A program made the translations under genes and the position numbers. From the NCBI GenBank assembly GCA_020284085.1, contig JACEVL010000285.1:1-64000 (forward strand): 64,000 bases of DNA. Reading direction: 5' to 3'. Position 1 is the stretch's first letter; each line of letters begins with the position of its first letter. The notes beneath the pieces are model-generated. The model saw only the letters and a program-made list of their open reading frames with translations. It searched no databases and had not been told where the DNA came from. This document shows, one piece after another, positions 34,598-48,600 of the stretch. The stretch is from Aporrectodea caliginosa. Lineage: Eukaryota > Annelida > Clitellata > Crassiclitellata > Lumbricidae.

Positions 34598-35206
34598 CCC
34601 TCCATCCCCCGCTGTGTCCTTAATAGACGACCAGTCGTCGACTTTGATTTTACCGAATGTCTCTAAATCACCTCATTCCGACGAGCTGGTTGTTCTGGTG
34701 CTTACGGGCAGGCCTATATTCAAACAATCCTGAAATTCACAGGATTCAGTATCAACCTTCTGAAACGCAACACTGCACCTAATTCAATACTGAAATGCTA
34801 AACAGGTCACTGTGATCCACCGTAATTCTGTAACTGTAAATACGCCGATTTATATAGCATCTTCGATTCGTCGCGGTAGCAAGCTACTTCTAGGATGCTT
34901 TACAAGACTCTTGTATTGTCAGCGCAAATTCTAATGCTCGGGATTACTTAGCAAGTATAGTTTTAACTGTTTTTAAATAGAAAGGTTCTTCATTTCCTGC
35001 AGGAAGACTGTCCCAGGCACGTGGACCAGCGAAAGGCCCGGTCACCCGTTTAGTTTAGCTACTGTCATGAAAACATCAAATGTTCTAAACTTTTTCCCGA
35101 TGATACCTAGCACTATATATATATAAGCATTCAAAGTGGCTTTTCCCATATTGTTGTTTCTTCAGAATTCTGTAAAGCCATGACAAATGATGCGCTGTTC
35201 AAATGA
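33671..35206 (+). CDS. Calmodulin-like EF-hand protein, last three coding exons
   Basis: Exons 33671-33814, 34224-34469 and 35166-35206 join in frame to 143 residues; the N-terminal codons are missing. Calmodulin is 149. Four EF-hand loops are present: DKDNDGFVSCKD, DDDKDGMFDLRD, DLNGDGYVTFDE and DLNRDGKIDYEE. Loops 3 and 4 have the canonical Glu at position 12; loops 1 and 2 have Asp there, which in this fold usually lowers Ca2+ affinity and favours Mg2+. All three visible introns (before V-I-R-E, within loop 2, and after DYE) are phase 1 at the positions of vertebrate calmodulin introns, so this is a calmodulin-family paralogue rather than an unrelated EF-hand gene. The C-terminus is EFCKAMTNDALFK in place of EFVQMMTAK. 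It probably acts as a cytosolic or cytoskeletal calcium sensor; its partner is unknown. Confidence 0.9.
34224..34469 (+). CDS. EF-hand gene exon with loops 2-4
   Basis: Acceptor TGTTCCTCAG, donor GAAG|GTAGTA, which is weaker than the consensus. It carries the linker LMTTHMKGQDEMEDELRESF, loop 3 and most of loop 4. The pyrimidine tract before it (34172-34222) resembles the dispersed GGCTTAAGGGACTG repeat. Confidence 0.92.
34504..34597. repeat. (TG)n microsatellite, about 47 copies
   Basis: It starts 34 bases after the exon donor, inside the last intron of the EF-hand gene. Confidence 0.98.
35166..35206 (+). CDS. EF-hand gene last coding exon
   Basis: After TTTCTTCAG it completes Glu and encodes FCKAMTNDALFK and a TGA stop. 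It is too short for ordinary frame scans; the call rests on phase and on calmodulin's identical last intron position. Confidence 0.88.
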
Positions 35207-38200
35207 CTCCAACGACACAGCGAACCACCGCCGCCATCATCACGACCTCACGAACTAATCAAACGTCTACACATAGCGTCACCTAGCGAATGCAATGCAA
35301 CCGCCACTGTACGCCACCTTGCGAATCAACTACGACCTAATCCACACATCATGTCCGTGCAGTCATCAAATCTACTAAAGCCAAAGTTGCTAAAATAAGA
35401 TTACAGTGGTATTTTAAATACACAATTCTTAAAAGCCATTCTTATATAATTTTGGACAGTTACATTGACATAAGCTAGGAAAAACAATTTCATTGCATAC
35501 AGAACTAAGGTGTATTTAGCACATTCTGCTTCTTGTGTATTTAAAAATCCCAAAGAGGGCAACGGAATTACTAATCGCAACAGGAAAATCTACAGAAGTC
35601 CACCAAAGCACATCCATATGAAAATCAAATAAACCAATCACCCATTCAAATATACAGATTTCATATCATATACAATAAATCCTACTTAATTAATGATATG
35701 CATATACATATATATTTAAAACACGTCCTTTTACATATTCTGTGTTATTTGATACAAACCATAAACCAAGTCAAGAGAAGACCAGCAGAGTACTGCACTT
35801 AAACTTTCAGATTCATCGTAAGACAGAATGATTGTTTGGTGCCTTCACCAGAACCCAAAAGCAGCTACAAAAATTACCCAGCATATCCATCTGTGATCTG
35901 GAACCCAATTGTCATGAATGCTTTGTTTCATTGTTACCACTATTCCTCCTGGCTGAATATGGTGTCAACTGTGCTGGGTTCCCTGTGTGTGCATGTGTGT
36001 GCACGTGCTTGCGTGATAGCACCGCAGTGGTGACTTTTCTAGAGGATTGATCCTGCATTTACGCAGATAAGCTATTGTTGCCCTAACGAACTATTAGGTT
36101 ACCGAAAAGAACTTTCTAGCATACAACATACCATTCTCAATAGTGCTAAACCACTGTTTAACCCTCCCACTCTCTCTGCAACTTGTTCTACTCTGACACC
36201 AACTGAAGCCCCCACTCCTTCATTCACCCATTCAGCAGTTGATCCGTATTAACAAAAATGGAATTAAATTTCAGCAGTTCATGCACCATATATAATACTC
36301 TTGCAACAAAACGCACAACAGTACAAAACTGCGTACATTGCCCTCGGTATATCCATGAAATCCCTTCGGAATTACTGCATCCAACGTCCACTGCAAATGC
36401 ACACAGAAGCATCACTTTCATCACAGAAAGTCCGACAGATACACTGGCAAGAACTGCTTGAAACAGATGTAAAGCAAAACTGATTAACATTACATGAATG
36501 ATAGATGAACTCCATCCAGTTTTTCCACTAGAAACATTTGCTAACCAGTTAGAGCATTTAATTATTTAATGACAACTGCACATTCATCGTTTGCCAAATT
36601 TCACAAATAACTGCCACAGCACATGAATCAACAATGTCAGCCTTGATTGAATCAATAGCACCTAAGTCAAACGGATATAAATCAAATATCAGTTTATAGA
36701 ATTATGGAGTGGCACAGAAAATGACTACGCATTTTACATCTTTGAACTAGATATATGACATCCATCTAGATTGAGGTGAAAGGACTAACAATTCTGACTG
36801 ACTTTGGCAGTTAAACATTTGGTTAAGCAATCCAATGATGAAGCAAATATGTACAAGTTTACGTTATAGTGTACCACATCTCAGAGCAGCTCTGTCGACA
36901 ACAAATTAACACCAAAAACCAAACAGAGCAGAAAAGCCTAACAAGCAGAACGTCACTTGATGGTAGGATATGCCTGATGCGTGTATATTTCACCTTTCAG
37001 CTCATTCATTAGTCACGTTTAATTTTCCAAATACTTTCTAAACTAAGTAAACTCAAAAAGAACAATAATTACAGAAGAAATAACAAATAAATTCAGCAAT
37101 AAACAACACTTATCCAAAACTTAAAACAGAAGTATAAAAACTTAGAAATTAAAAAAAACTTACACATTTAACTGATGCCATATGACACGAAATTTACAAA
37201 ATATATATATATATATGCAACAAAACTCTAGCATAAATTCTTATCAGTAATGAGCACAGAGGTCAAGTCTGTACTCTGGTTGCACACAAGACAATTGCTT
37301 CAAGTTTAAACATGTTACAAAAAGTAGAGTCACATGAACGTCACCATGGAAATTATGCTTTGGCACTGGTCGAGTCAGTGTACAAGCCCCATTTACTCAA
37401 AGCCGACTTACTTTGGTATCCGAGTGCCATTAGATTTTTGTTAAACAGCAGACAATCAACCATTTATGCCACAGCTCTCTTCATATAGAATTCTGAAACA
37501 CTGCAAACACTCTTGGATTTCATCCAACTGAAAATGCTAAATGTGTACGCTGTAATTACTAAGATTTCGAGGCGTCGGCTCTTTGACTTTAAATTCCGCT
37601 CATCCAACATTACCATCATTCCAACAAAACTTACTTTAGGTAGTAAATTCAGATTAAATGGGTCCCGATTATAAAAACTACAAACAAGCCAAAAAAGTCA
37701 AATAAGAATACACCAGAACGATGGTTTAAAAATACAAACCCAGCAAAAAACAATCATAACATCCTTATGTCACCATTATCGAATGTACCTACATCAGGTA
37801 TTGTCTTGTCATATCACCCTTATTCTGCATTTTGGTGATCAATACATGAATCTTCACAGACCTGCATGGTCCCGAATTTAAATTACATTTGTTAACGCAC
37901 AAACAATAACGACTAAGGACAGAAATCCAACAACAAAACACCTTGTTAGTCTCTCAACTTCTGCTTGTTTACACTGACTGATAGCAAACACAATGCGGTC
38001 TGAGTAGGCCGCAGTAATCAACAACACAGGTACTAATTACCACGTCTGTTTTGTCATATTTAACTCTGCTTGTCTACATCATATCTGCTGCACAAAGTAT
38101 CTGTTAAGTTATTACCTTCATCAAAGTCACAAAGCCTTGCTCATTGAAATGCATACATTGACAGCATTTCATAAATGAAATTTTTTACAAAAGCTTCACC

Positions 38201-38677
38201 TCAAAATCACAATTATGTTGGTAAAATGAAAGTTTCAAATACGCATTGGCATTGATCACAACTAACAGGCAAAGTTACTTTGACAAGATAACGAATAATA
38301 CTTCAACATTACGATCAGCACTCCACAAACATTATCACCATCATTTAAAAGGCGCTTTCTGAAATGTAATACTACTTTCCAATTATCACCACTACACTTA
38401 TTGCAGTCTGTGCTCACAGAACCAAGGCATGGCAACGTATGTGAACATACACTCCACTCAAATACTGGTCCTCATAGGTGTCGTCTTAAGAGTAAAAGAC
38501 TCTTACTGTATAGTTTGTAAGCTGTTGTAATTTCCTAGAGCAGCAAGAGACATGTAAGAGAAACCATTTTCCTCAATAAAACTCAATCAAACTGAGTTCA
38601 TACAAGTCGTATATATACGCTGACACGATTTCAAAGTCCAGAAGTCCTTCTATAAGGAAACTGAAATCATCTGCTGG

Positions 38678-38995
38678 CAAACTATTGCTTTTTGCAAACT
38701 GCAGATATGTCTAGTAGTAGGACAGCCGCTGCAAGAACACACAATGACTAGGCCCCTGTTAAGATGTACCGGTAATAAACAGTTAAAACATGCCTTTGAA
38801 ATTTATCATAAGAAATTGATGCGATCACAGTCTTTCAATGTCATGAATTTCTAAAGCAGTAGACTGGAATGAAAAAATGCCTCATGCAACAGAACCAACT
38901 GCTTACACTGTTCTACTTTTAGCCAACAGAAATGAAATAAAACCACAGCCCAAACTATTGCTTTTTGCAAACTGCAGATATGTCTACTAGGACAG
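38678..38995 (+). repeat. Direct repeat pair with a 36-bp identical core
   Basis: Copies at 38678-38725 and 38951-38995 are identical over the first 36 bases (starting CAAACTATTGCTTTTTGC) and then differ by a small indel (CTAGTAGTAGGACAG against CTACTAGGACAG). Confidence 0.85.
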
Positions 38996-39126
38996 AGTGC
39001 ATATTGACCAAAAGGCTGCTGCCTGCCATCGCAAGTGGCATCAACTACGAAAATAAAAACCGCAATTAGAAAAATCTTACATCAAAACAGAAATGAAACA
39101 GAAAACGGAAACAAATACAAAACTTT

Positions 39127-39193
39127 GAAAGCTCAAAACAATGAAAAACTCAAAACAATGAAAAGCTCAAAACAATGAAACGATCAAAACAAT
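39127..39193 (+). repeat. Four 17-bp tandem units
   Basis: Units of GCTCAAAACAATGAAAA with one or two changes each. Confidence 0.9.
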
Positions 39194-39397
39194 AACCAGA
39201 ACAAGATGAGCTCAATTTGACTGGACTTGCAGAAGCAGGCTTACGCATTTAATACATCACTTGGATTAACGCCAAGAGCAATGGACTTGACAAACGATCG
39301 AGGACAATGCAGATAATTTATTCGTACCCATCGCCGCTATACAGCTGGTGTCAGGAACTGATGATGATGATACTATGATACAGCAATATGTGTGTAG

Positions 39398-39465
39398 ATA
39401 TATATATATATATATATGCATATATATATACCGGTATATATATATATATATATATATATACAAAA
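39398..39465. repeat. (TA)n microsatellite with GCATA and CCGGTA breaks
   Basis: Degenerate TA run. A 107-codon frame across it has no protein features. Confidence 0.85.
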
Positions 39466-42328
39466 ACATATGCATGTATGTTTACATATGCCGATGGAAC
39501 TGTAAGAAAAAAGCATTGAAGTGTGCCCATGCATTTCCAAGGATGAATAATGCAAAAGTCCATTGTGCTCATGGAGTTTGGTCCACCTTTGATGTCATGG
39601 ACCCTTATACAAATGCTGTTAAAACTTTGAAAGCCTGGATAACAAAACCTCATCAAAAGTACTCAATTTAAGCCCAGCTAAACATTAAAACAAAAACATC
39701 TAAAACATTGTTTCAGTTAAGGTAAAAAAAACAGAAGAAAAAACGAGAGGCCATACTGTCTGAATATCACTCAAAATGAAATGTCACAAGAAAAACAACA
39801 ACAAATTTTACATCACAGAAATGCAGAATAATAAAGTTCCACCCAGAGCTTTGTTCAAATTAATCAAAGTGGACTTTGTGTTGAATTCTGGAAGTCTCAA
39901 TTTATAGAGATAACTCTGAATTTCCACTATAGGGAATCCTACACCTGTAAACGTTGGTTCTTTAAGTTAAGTTACTGGTCACCAAGGCAATCACTGAATA
40001 TAGCCAAAAGTTCAAAAGCACAAGTTTACAGCACATACAAGCTTCAGCAGATTTTAAGATAAGCAGATAAACATTTGGAGATGTCAACTTCAGAAATCAG
40101 ATACAGTACATGTTCTAAAATTACACAAACACAAGGAAAGTTTTAAACATAATTACAAGTTGCAAGTTCCTAGGCATTTTTCCAAGCAAAAACTGAAACC
40201 GAACGAGACCAAAATATACAGGAGAAAAGTAATATGATTCCTATTATTATGCATATTGCACAATGCACATACATGACAACTCAGAAACACCGGCTACGTT
40301 GAAATGACCACAGTGGAGAAGAGGTATTACCTGTCACTCATTAGAGAGGTAAGAAAATGCCACTTCCACTTGGAATAGTAGTAGCAGTAGGAATTTTACA
40401 ACTACCAACATACCGATATATCACCTGACTTTCTACTAAATAACATGCAAACTAGATTTCAAGAATCAGAAAAGCTATCATCAACCCACGGCATGTTTTG
40501 AAAACAGCGATAACAGTTGATTTACAACAATGTACATACCGGTAACAATGATTAAAAAATTTAAATAAGCTTATGCTATTACAATCATTTGTTATTATTC
40601 TCAACTGTAATTACGACTATTTAATACTAATATTATTATAGCTGAATTTGCATAGCACCAGTATCACTGATGACATAACACCCACTGACTGCACTGAGCA
40701 ACTATGGGTGAAGGCCTTACTTACGTAACCTACAGTGACTGTCTTAGAGGGGCATTAGACTGCACTTTGTACCTTGGTTTCCAGAGGGTTTTTAGCTCAT
40801 CCTCCTTGTAACAAGCATTTATGCATGTAAATGATAGCAATATTACATATGAATATAATAGTAAGGGTCTATTCTGCTGCTAGTAATGATAATACGACTG
40901 TCATCATCCCATTGAGCAGTTCTTATGAATGCACGCTATAAAGCCCAGATACATACAAACATTCATACACAGTTCTCCTTTTTCACTCGGAAAATGCAAC
41001 ATTTGGCCGTTTCAGTTTTTGGGTTAACTTGAAATGACCTTTCTCTGTAGGTCTCTTGCATGCACCTGAAATTGTTTTCTATTTCACTGGGGTTCGACCA
41101 AGTACGTTTCCTAGGCACTCTACATAATAATGCTATGAATGAATGAATGAATGAATGAAGTCATAGTGGAGAAATACCAAGTGCAGCTGAACAGCTGTGG
41201 TCCATTATCATCTGACATTTTACCCGATGAACTGAAAGCAGTAGCAATGAAATTGGACAATACATAAAGATTTTCTGAACAAGCACACAACAGTTTAACG
41301 AAACACAAAGTTCCAGAATGTTGCACTCGTTTAAATGAATACATGAAATAATGCTTCCATAATTTACGTCCATAGCACCATTCGCAGTTAATCGTCACTC
41401 GAATTGGCAAAATCATATCAAATGCAAACACTGAACAAACCATTAAAATTGAATTCCTACTCAAATTCAATCAAGTAAAAAAAAGCCACAATAACCTGCA
41501 TGGAAATTTAAACGTTACGTCAACGTGACAAGGTTTGCTGTACGTTCTTCAGCTCTCAACATCAGTTACAACCCCTACCCCATAGTGTGAAGCTGGAATG
41601 GTCTCTTTTTGTTTTCAGTTAACTTAAAACTCGCAGTTGGTGGACTTATCTTTCACAGCATATAAAGGTGCTATGCATAACGAAGTCTACAAAACAGGAT
41701 GGATGAAGAGGTCATCCAAGTGTGGATGAAGGAAGAGGGTTATGCCCACTACCCAATTAATTGATACTTACAGTTACTTCAGTACAGCCTCAGCCTTAAA
41801 CAACAACTCCAGTCTGTACTGTGCTCAATCTAATTAGAGACTCTTTGTTGGAGGCCACAGTATCAAAGTAGCCCACTACTCCGCAGGGTAACCTAAGCTG
41901 GGCCTTAGTATGTTGGAGTGCAGACGTCCGCAAAGGAGTGGGGATGGTATTGTCAAATGTGGACAAACATGGACTCGGGAAGTAAGGGTTCCAAACGAGG
42001 TCATTCAATTATAATGGGCATCGTTTATGGATGACCCCAATGTGTACAGATGACCACTGAACAGTTTCTGCTGAAGTGGAGCTATTTAAAATACTGTCCA
42101 ATAACAAGAACAATAGAAAAATCTGTTGTTAAACAGCACCTAGGAAAGCAGTAAAGAATATGAACAGCAGTTGCTAAATCACCAATGAACTGCTCAGTAC
42201 TGATGCACCATCGCGTTAATCGTCTAAGGACAGGTAACCTAAACAATCAGCACAGGTAAATTGGAGGCCAACTAAACAATAAGCAGCACAGACAATGTGC
42301 AAAAAAGAAACTACATCCACGAACTCAA

Positions 42329-42628
42329 TCACTTGAGTGCATCCACCGCTTCTTCCCTTGGTCCAAGAGTTTCAATGTTTGCATTCACAGGACTTTCTTC
42401 GTCTGAATCGTCTTCATCGTGGTGGTGAGTCACTCGCCGCGGCGTCTCTGGCCTCAGGTGCGGCACGTTGCTGTCACGCTTCTTTGAGAGATGTGCGGTC
42501 CCAACACCATTCACCTGATCTGCCTCTGTATCTTCATCGATGCTTCGTGAGTGGTGCGCCGCAGGTGGTGGCATCTCGTTGATAACTGACTTTACCAGTT
42601 CATGTTCCACGGTTGACTCATGTGGCAT
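42329..42628 (-). CDS. NT5C2: NT5C2 last coding exon
   Basis: It starts after CTCTTCCAG with MPHESTVEH, identical to human, then a poorly conserved regulatory tail and an acidic cluster, ending with TGA. Phase 0 entry. Confidence 0.93.
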   Translation of the reverse strand: MPHESTVEHELVKSVINEMPPPAAHHSRSIDEDTEADQVNGVGTAHLSKKRDSNVPHLRPETPRRVTHHHDEDDSDEESPVNANIETLGPREEAVDALK

Positions 42629-45600
42629 CTGGAAGAGGTCCAACAGTTCACATGTAAGCATTCCTACCTGTCTCACACTACATCAACATTTCCTTAGTGT
42701 ACCATGCACGTGAAGACGACTGTCAATAAAATTATGCAATGAATTAGTAATTCCCTTACATTATGTATATTCAAATGACTTCGATTGCACGCTTATCATA
42801 ATGTACAAGGCACCTATCACAGGTTGTTTCAAGGGAAACTGCAGTCAAAAACCGAATCCATTACAGAAGTCCAATTCCAGAATCTGACGATGGTGTGCAA
42901 GCACATTAGGAAGATATCAGTCTTAGCTTAGAACTTAATAATAATAAAACGTAACATGCAGAATTTGGCAGCGAATTCCAAAACTTCGACTAACTATTGA
43001 GAACACCAGAGAGCCCAAAACACCTGTCCTGGTGCAAGGCACAACAAAGAGTTTCAGTATCCATTGAAATAGTGCAATAATTTATGGCACTGTGGTGACC
43101 AAGCAGCAGAGAGATATTTTCGCTTATTTAAATTAAATTAAAATAAACAGTCTTGCTTACAAGCATAGATGGCGCTTTGAACAAATAGCTGAATGGATAG
43201 TAGAGCAGATTGAGAAACGAGACGGCATAGATGTCTGCATAGCGCATCACTTGACTGGCAAAGAAAGTCTGTCTGGAACCTGTTGACAAGCAACACAAGA
43301 CAATCACACAACACATTGAAACATCATCTGCAATTCTTTACTTACACAGGAAACTGCAGGTTCATCGACTAATTACTGAAACCGCCTGTGTCACCTCATT
43401 CCTCCATTAGTCTTCTACATGTCTGATACAATGAAATAAACATTATTTTAAAAGAAAATTGTGACACTTGATTTGAAAATAAGAACTCCGTGAACAAAAC
43501 AGTCCAGTCCAAAGCTATCATGGATGTACAGCACAATGTAAGCTTCACACCAAAGAAAAATAAGAGTAAAACTGTTAACTAAAATTTCACCATATAAACA
43601 GAAGAACATACCGCTCCTAAATAAGCTACCAAGCATTCCAAAGGACAGATCCATCTCATGACTGACTTCCTGTTGAAACAAATAAACAGAAATTGAACAG
43701 AGCCTTACTTCCAACATCACTGAATAATTGATCAAGGTTCATACCAGTTAAAGATGAATTTAGCAACTCCTACGCTTACGCTGTTTAGAATGAGAGATGA
43801 ACAATGACTTTAGGGGAAATCTCGTGCATCTGAGAATGTCCGTCACCTATTGAAAAGCCTTCATGAATTACAATCTGCCACATGAACTTCTTTTGCCACT
43901 TTTCCATTAAAACTGTGCTTTTAGATCATGGGTGTATGTTATCAGAGGGCGAATGTCTCAGCAAAGTTTCTCTTGAAGTGGCACAACACAAATATGCCAT
44001 AACAATTAAAATTATGACTACAATGAACGATCAATTATCTATGTTGAATATAAGATTGACTGTGATGAACTGATGCTTTTCCTGAATTAGATTCATATTT
44101 CATGCAAAGACAGGTGTCGTTTCCAACTACAGGTGTCTTACTCTGGTTGTCTAACTCTGATTGTCTTACTAAGACTGCCTTACTCCAATTGTCTTACTCT
44201 GATTGTCTTACTCCCATTGTCTTATTCCAATTGTCTTATTACGATTGTCTTACTCTGATTGCTTGTTGGACTTTGCTTATGTCTGGAGAATATGGAGATG
44301 TGCTGTCCAGATTGCGGAACATGTCGCTCAGTATTGCGTAGAGGTTCTGAAGTCTGTTGTAGAGGGTGTTCTTGCTTGTCCAGACGTACAACTCCTGCGC
44401 CAACTCAGGTATCACAAGGAACGTCCTCCAGCCACGAATCTTCTTCGACTTGAGGATGTCACCGAAGATATGGTCCCCAATATACATCACATCCTTTCCC
44501 TTCGCTCCAATCAACTCCGAGAAAACATCACAAGAACCTGCAAAGGTCCATAGAAGAAGATCAGACCATTAAGCAGCCACTGTTATAAAGTGTTAGCGAC
44601 ATCATTTTCTTAGCCTCAGCATATGATGGCCGATGGCCACTCCTCTCCCTTGCCATCTCTTTCCACTGACAGTGTATGGTCAGTGTACTCATTATAGCTG
44701 AGTTGGCTAAGGGGTGCACGAGGAGCTGAAATCTTTAACTAAAGGCAATTTAAATATGAAGGCAGTTGGCAGTTTTTATAAAAGACTAACAACAAAAATG
44801 GAGTTTTGGGACCACTTGGCAATTCACAGAAAGAATCATGCAATCCATTACAAATTTACGAGTTACATGCTTGGAATCACTGCCTTATACATGTACGGCT
44901 TTAATTAATTTTTAAAAACGGCCTAACAATGGTAATTGTTCCAAGCAATTGTTGTTGATACATCAGTATGCCTGAGAGTTATAAAGTAAATGGAAACATC
45001 GTTAAGAAAATTCTTTAGCTCATTTTGTTTACTGACCTCCAGAGTAGATCTGTCCTTCCTGCATTGTTCCAATGAATGCCCCAATCTTCTGGGCTCCTGT
45101 CTCCTGAAAATTATTTATCAGTACCTTTATCAGTACCTTTAGACAAGACAAGTTTTCCATGAGGCACTGAATGGTAATGCAGTTAAGTAAATTATGTCAT
45201 TGCTTACAGTAAAATCAGAGGAACACAATATTCACACTATGTTCACAGTTAACTCTGCTTTTTTTAATTTAAAAAATCCTTGTTTTGAGTATTCAGCAAA
45301 TTTGTTTCCTTTTTGACACTGTTGTTTCTGTGGTTGCTTTCTAACAGAGTCAGAATATTACAATCAAATGCGCAAGCAACACATTTTACTAATTACAACT
45401 TCAACTCATATCAATTTCAAGTCTTTATTGACTATATACAAAACAGTTTAATAACTTAAACATTTTAAAATGATAATGCATATATAGTACACGAATATAA
45501 ACATCATGGGAAATTGTAATAATGTATTATATTCCCAACCAACCTTGTCAATGCTCCTAAGGATGGTTCCTTCTGCAAAAAAGTTTGGTTTCTTTGCATC

Positions 45601-48600
45601 AACTACAATGTAGTCAAAATATTTCTCCCACGTTCGTGCAGGACTGTCCAGCAGGAAAGACATGATTTGCTACAAAGGAATGAAAACTCAAGTTCAGTTC
45701 CGAGTCAAATTAAATCACACAAAATTGGCAGTGCCAAGCCTTCTTGATCACCTGGAATGGGCTACCGCTTGACTTGTGTTTACTCCCGCGGAATAATATA
45801 CCCGTTTTTTACCAGCGGCTTAAGTCTTTCTTATTTAGCCGTGGTTGGACTGGGAGTACCTCTGAGTAGGCATCTTGAAGGTATGCTATATAAATTTTTG
45901 GAATGAATTAATCAATCAAAATAATCTTAGATGGTAGGACATAAAACTCGTTGCACTGAAACGCTCGGAAGATACATAAGGCACAAGGAAAATACATAAT
46001 AAGGCACAAGAAGAATAGCTACTTACCCTGGTGTAGTCATAATCACTATTTGTAAGAAGAAACGTCTTTTTTCCATGCTCTCTTATTCTGGAAAAATACA
46101 AATAATCCACACAATAATCAATACATTAATCATACAGAGATTAATTTCTCAGTACTCAATCAATCAATTGATTAATCAATCAACCTATCAATCAATCATT
46201 CACAATTACACCAGATGCAGATTAAGCAAATAGATCTTCTTATCAGCTATAAACTGAGATCACTGATAACCAGCCATAGCAAACGTGGTCCAGGTAAAAC
46301 TCCCATATCAGACCAGTATATCAACTGCACTTAAGACACAACACAAATTCAAGCCATGGTGATTAAATAACATCCATGAGGAATAACACAAGAGTGATCA
46401 TGTGACACTGTGTACATGACAGCAAGAACATAACAATTGGCAACATAAGAAAGACGGCACCACAAATTTTTTAAGTTGAGCCAAATGTTCCTAATTGTTT
46501 GACTAGCAGTCAGGTAATTCATGCAAATAACCTAATTTCATCAAAACTATTTTATCATTTTAATCTTATGAAGACAGGCAGGATATCCTTTTCATTCATT
46601 CATTCATTCCTTCAGTCATTCAAATATTTATATAGCACCTCTTCAAGGAAACTACTCAGAGGTGCTCCCAACTCCAGCACAGTCAAAAAGAACAGTTTGG
46701 ACTGAGATGCCACAGACCAAGTCTTAGCTGTACAAATTAGATAATGTAACTGTCCAGATTCATGTACCGGTACAATACAGACACAAAATGCATAATTTCA
46801 TCTAATTGCCAATTTCTGACTGAAAGCCCTACATCCAGCAGTAGCAAAACTCCAATATATTAGCAAAACACCAATATATTAGCAAAACTCCAAAATATTA
46901 GCAAAACTCCAAAATATTAGCAAAGCTTCAAGATATTAGCAGAACTCCAAGATTCATCATGATTAGTGGGGAAAGAGATGATGATTATTATTATTATTAA
47001 TTTAAGAGATTGAACTGAACCAACCGATCCAATATGACTGGCAATCTTGAATCTTTCTGTACATATTCTTCCAAATTTTCTACAGTGATCCTCTTCAAAT
47101 CTCCCTAAAAAATAAAATGACATAGCCACAAATGAAGTTGCAGTTAAGTGATTGACAAATACACGCACCTGTAGGGAGGAGGAGGGAGGGAGGGAGGGAT
47201 GTAAAGTAGAAATATTGGAAACAGAGAGGGAATGATGAAAGGATGCAATGGAAAGAGAGACAGACACAAAGACAGAGAAATGACAAGCTGCAGTTCACAG
47301 TTCCTGGCAGTAATCCATTTACCGTAATTGTGCCCATGCCTGGTGTTCTGATTACCATAAAATCTGAAAATAGGTAAGCCAAACATAGAACAAAAAAGTC
47401 GCCTATAATTAGTGTTCACCTGTAAATGTTGCACGAGTAGCACTGTAGAAAAATTCAATGTTTTTTTTCAATTTCCAATAACAAATGGTACATAAAATTA
47501 TTACATATGATTAGAACTAATGGCAGCCATGTCTCTGGATAATTAAATTCAAAAATTTCTTTGCAACAACCAAAGTAACAGGAAGCATATAATTAATAAA
47601 TACCATGAAATATGTCATCCAAAGCGAAATCCTACTGCATGAGTGAAATAAGGAAGAAATTAAGCAAGTAAATACTGGACGTAAGTATGGTAAGTAAATG
47701 CTGCAAAAATGACTCACCTGAAGGTGAACCCAGTCAAAAGCATCACGGCAGTCTTGGAAGATGGACTTGAACGACATGTAGAGATCATCACACTTCACAC
47801 CAGTTGGCTCACTAACAACGCAACAACAGCCAACGCGAAATTAGTAATCAAATCTGCAACGGATTTAGTAATCAACTCTGCAAACACTCATAAAGCACCA
47901 CCACATAGCAATGCCAGTGCACACAATAAAGTTAATATTACAGAAATATCAACCAAAACTGTATGCTGTATGTTAACTAAACAAATTCCATGATAGTCAT
48001 GCAAAAACAGGATTAAAGACAGGAAACAAAACTAGTAAATCCAACATATCTCGATTTTTAAAAGACCAAATAAGAAATGGTTTAGCATGCAACACCCAAC
48101 CTAACAAAGGGGTCTTACAGTAGATGAAAAACAGGGTGGACAGTGGAAGGCTATCCAAAAAGTTAAAAGGGAAGCACACAAACTGACAATAAACTTAACT
48201 GGATTTGTGGTAGGAAGTGTGGCTGGACACAAGGATAGTGATTCTACCACAAGTTCCATGAAATACAACAAATATGTCTATCAAACACTAACTTTCAAGC
48301 CGCACATTAATGCTTTTTGGCTTCTTTGAAGTTCCTAAAGAAACCCTTAAATTGATTAAAACAGTTTCAGCTGACTACCACTGCAAAATAACTTATCAGA
48401 AAACATTTAAATGTTAAATGAATAATTGAAAATGTTGAGATTGTTAACGCTACATTGGGTTTAGTTAGAGAAAACATTTTCAGAAGAATTATATCAGTCT
48501 GTTATTTAAAGTTAATCCCTTTGTTGGGATATTTTTTAAAGATTATGCATTCAAATTTAAGATTAATAATATCACAACTAATGAAATTTTTGTATCATAT

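Larger units (their letters stand above)
35207..42328. other. Seven kilobases without recognised genes
   Basis: AT-rich, with few microsatellites. It must include the 3' UTRs of the convergent EF-hand (plus) and NT5C2 (minus) genes, but I cannot place their ends. Frames at 35832-36050, 36224-36490 and 41120-41470 show no domains. TAGGCCTA, frequent to the left, is absent here. Confidence 0.6.
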
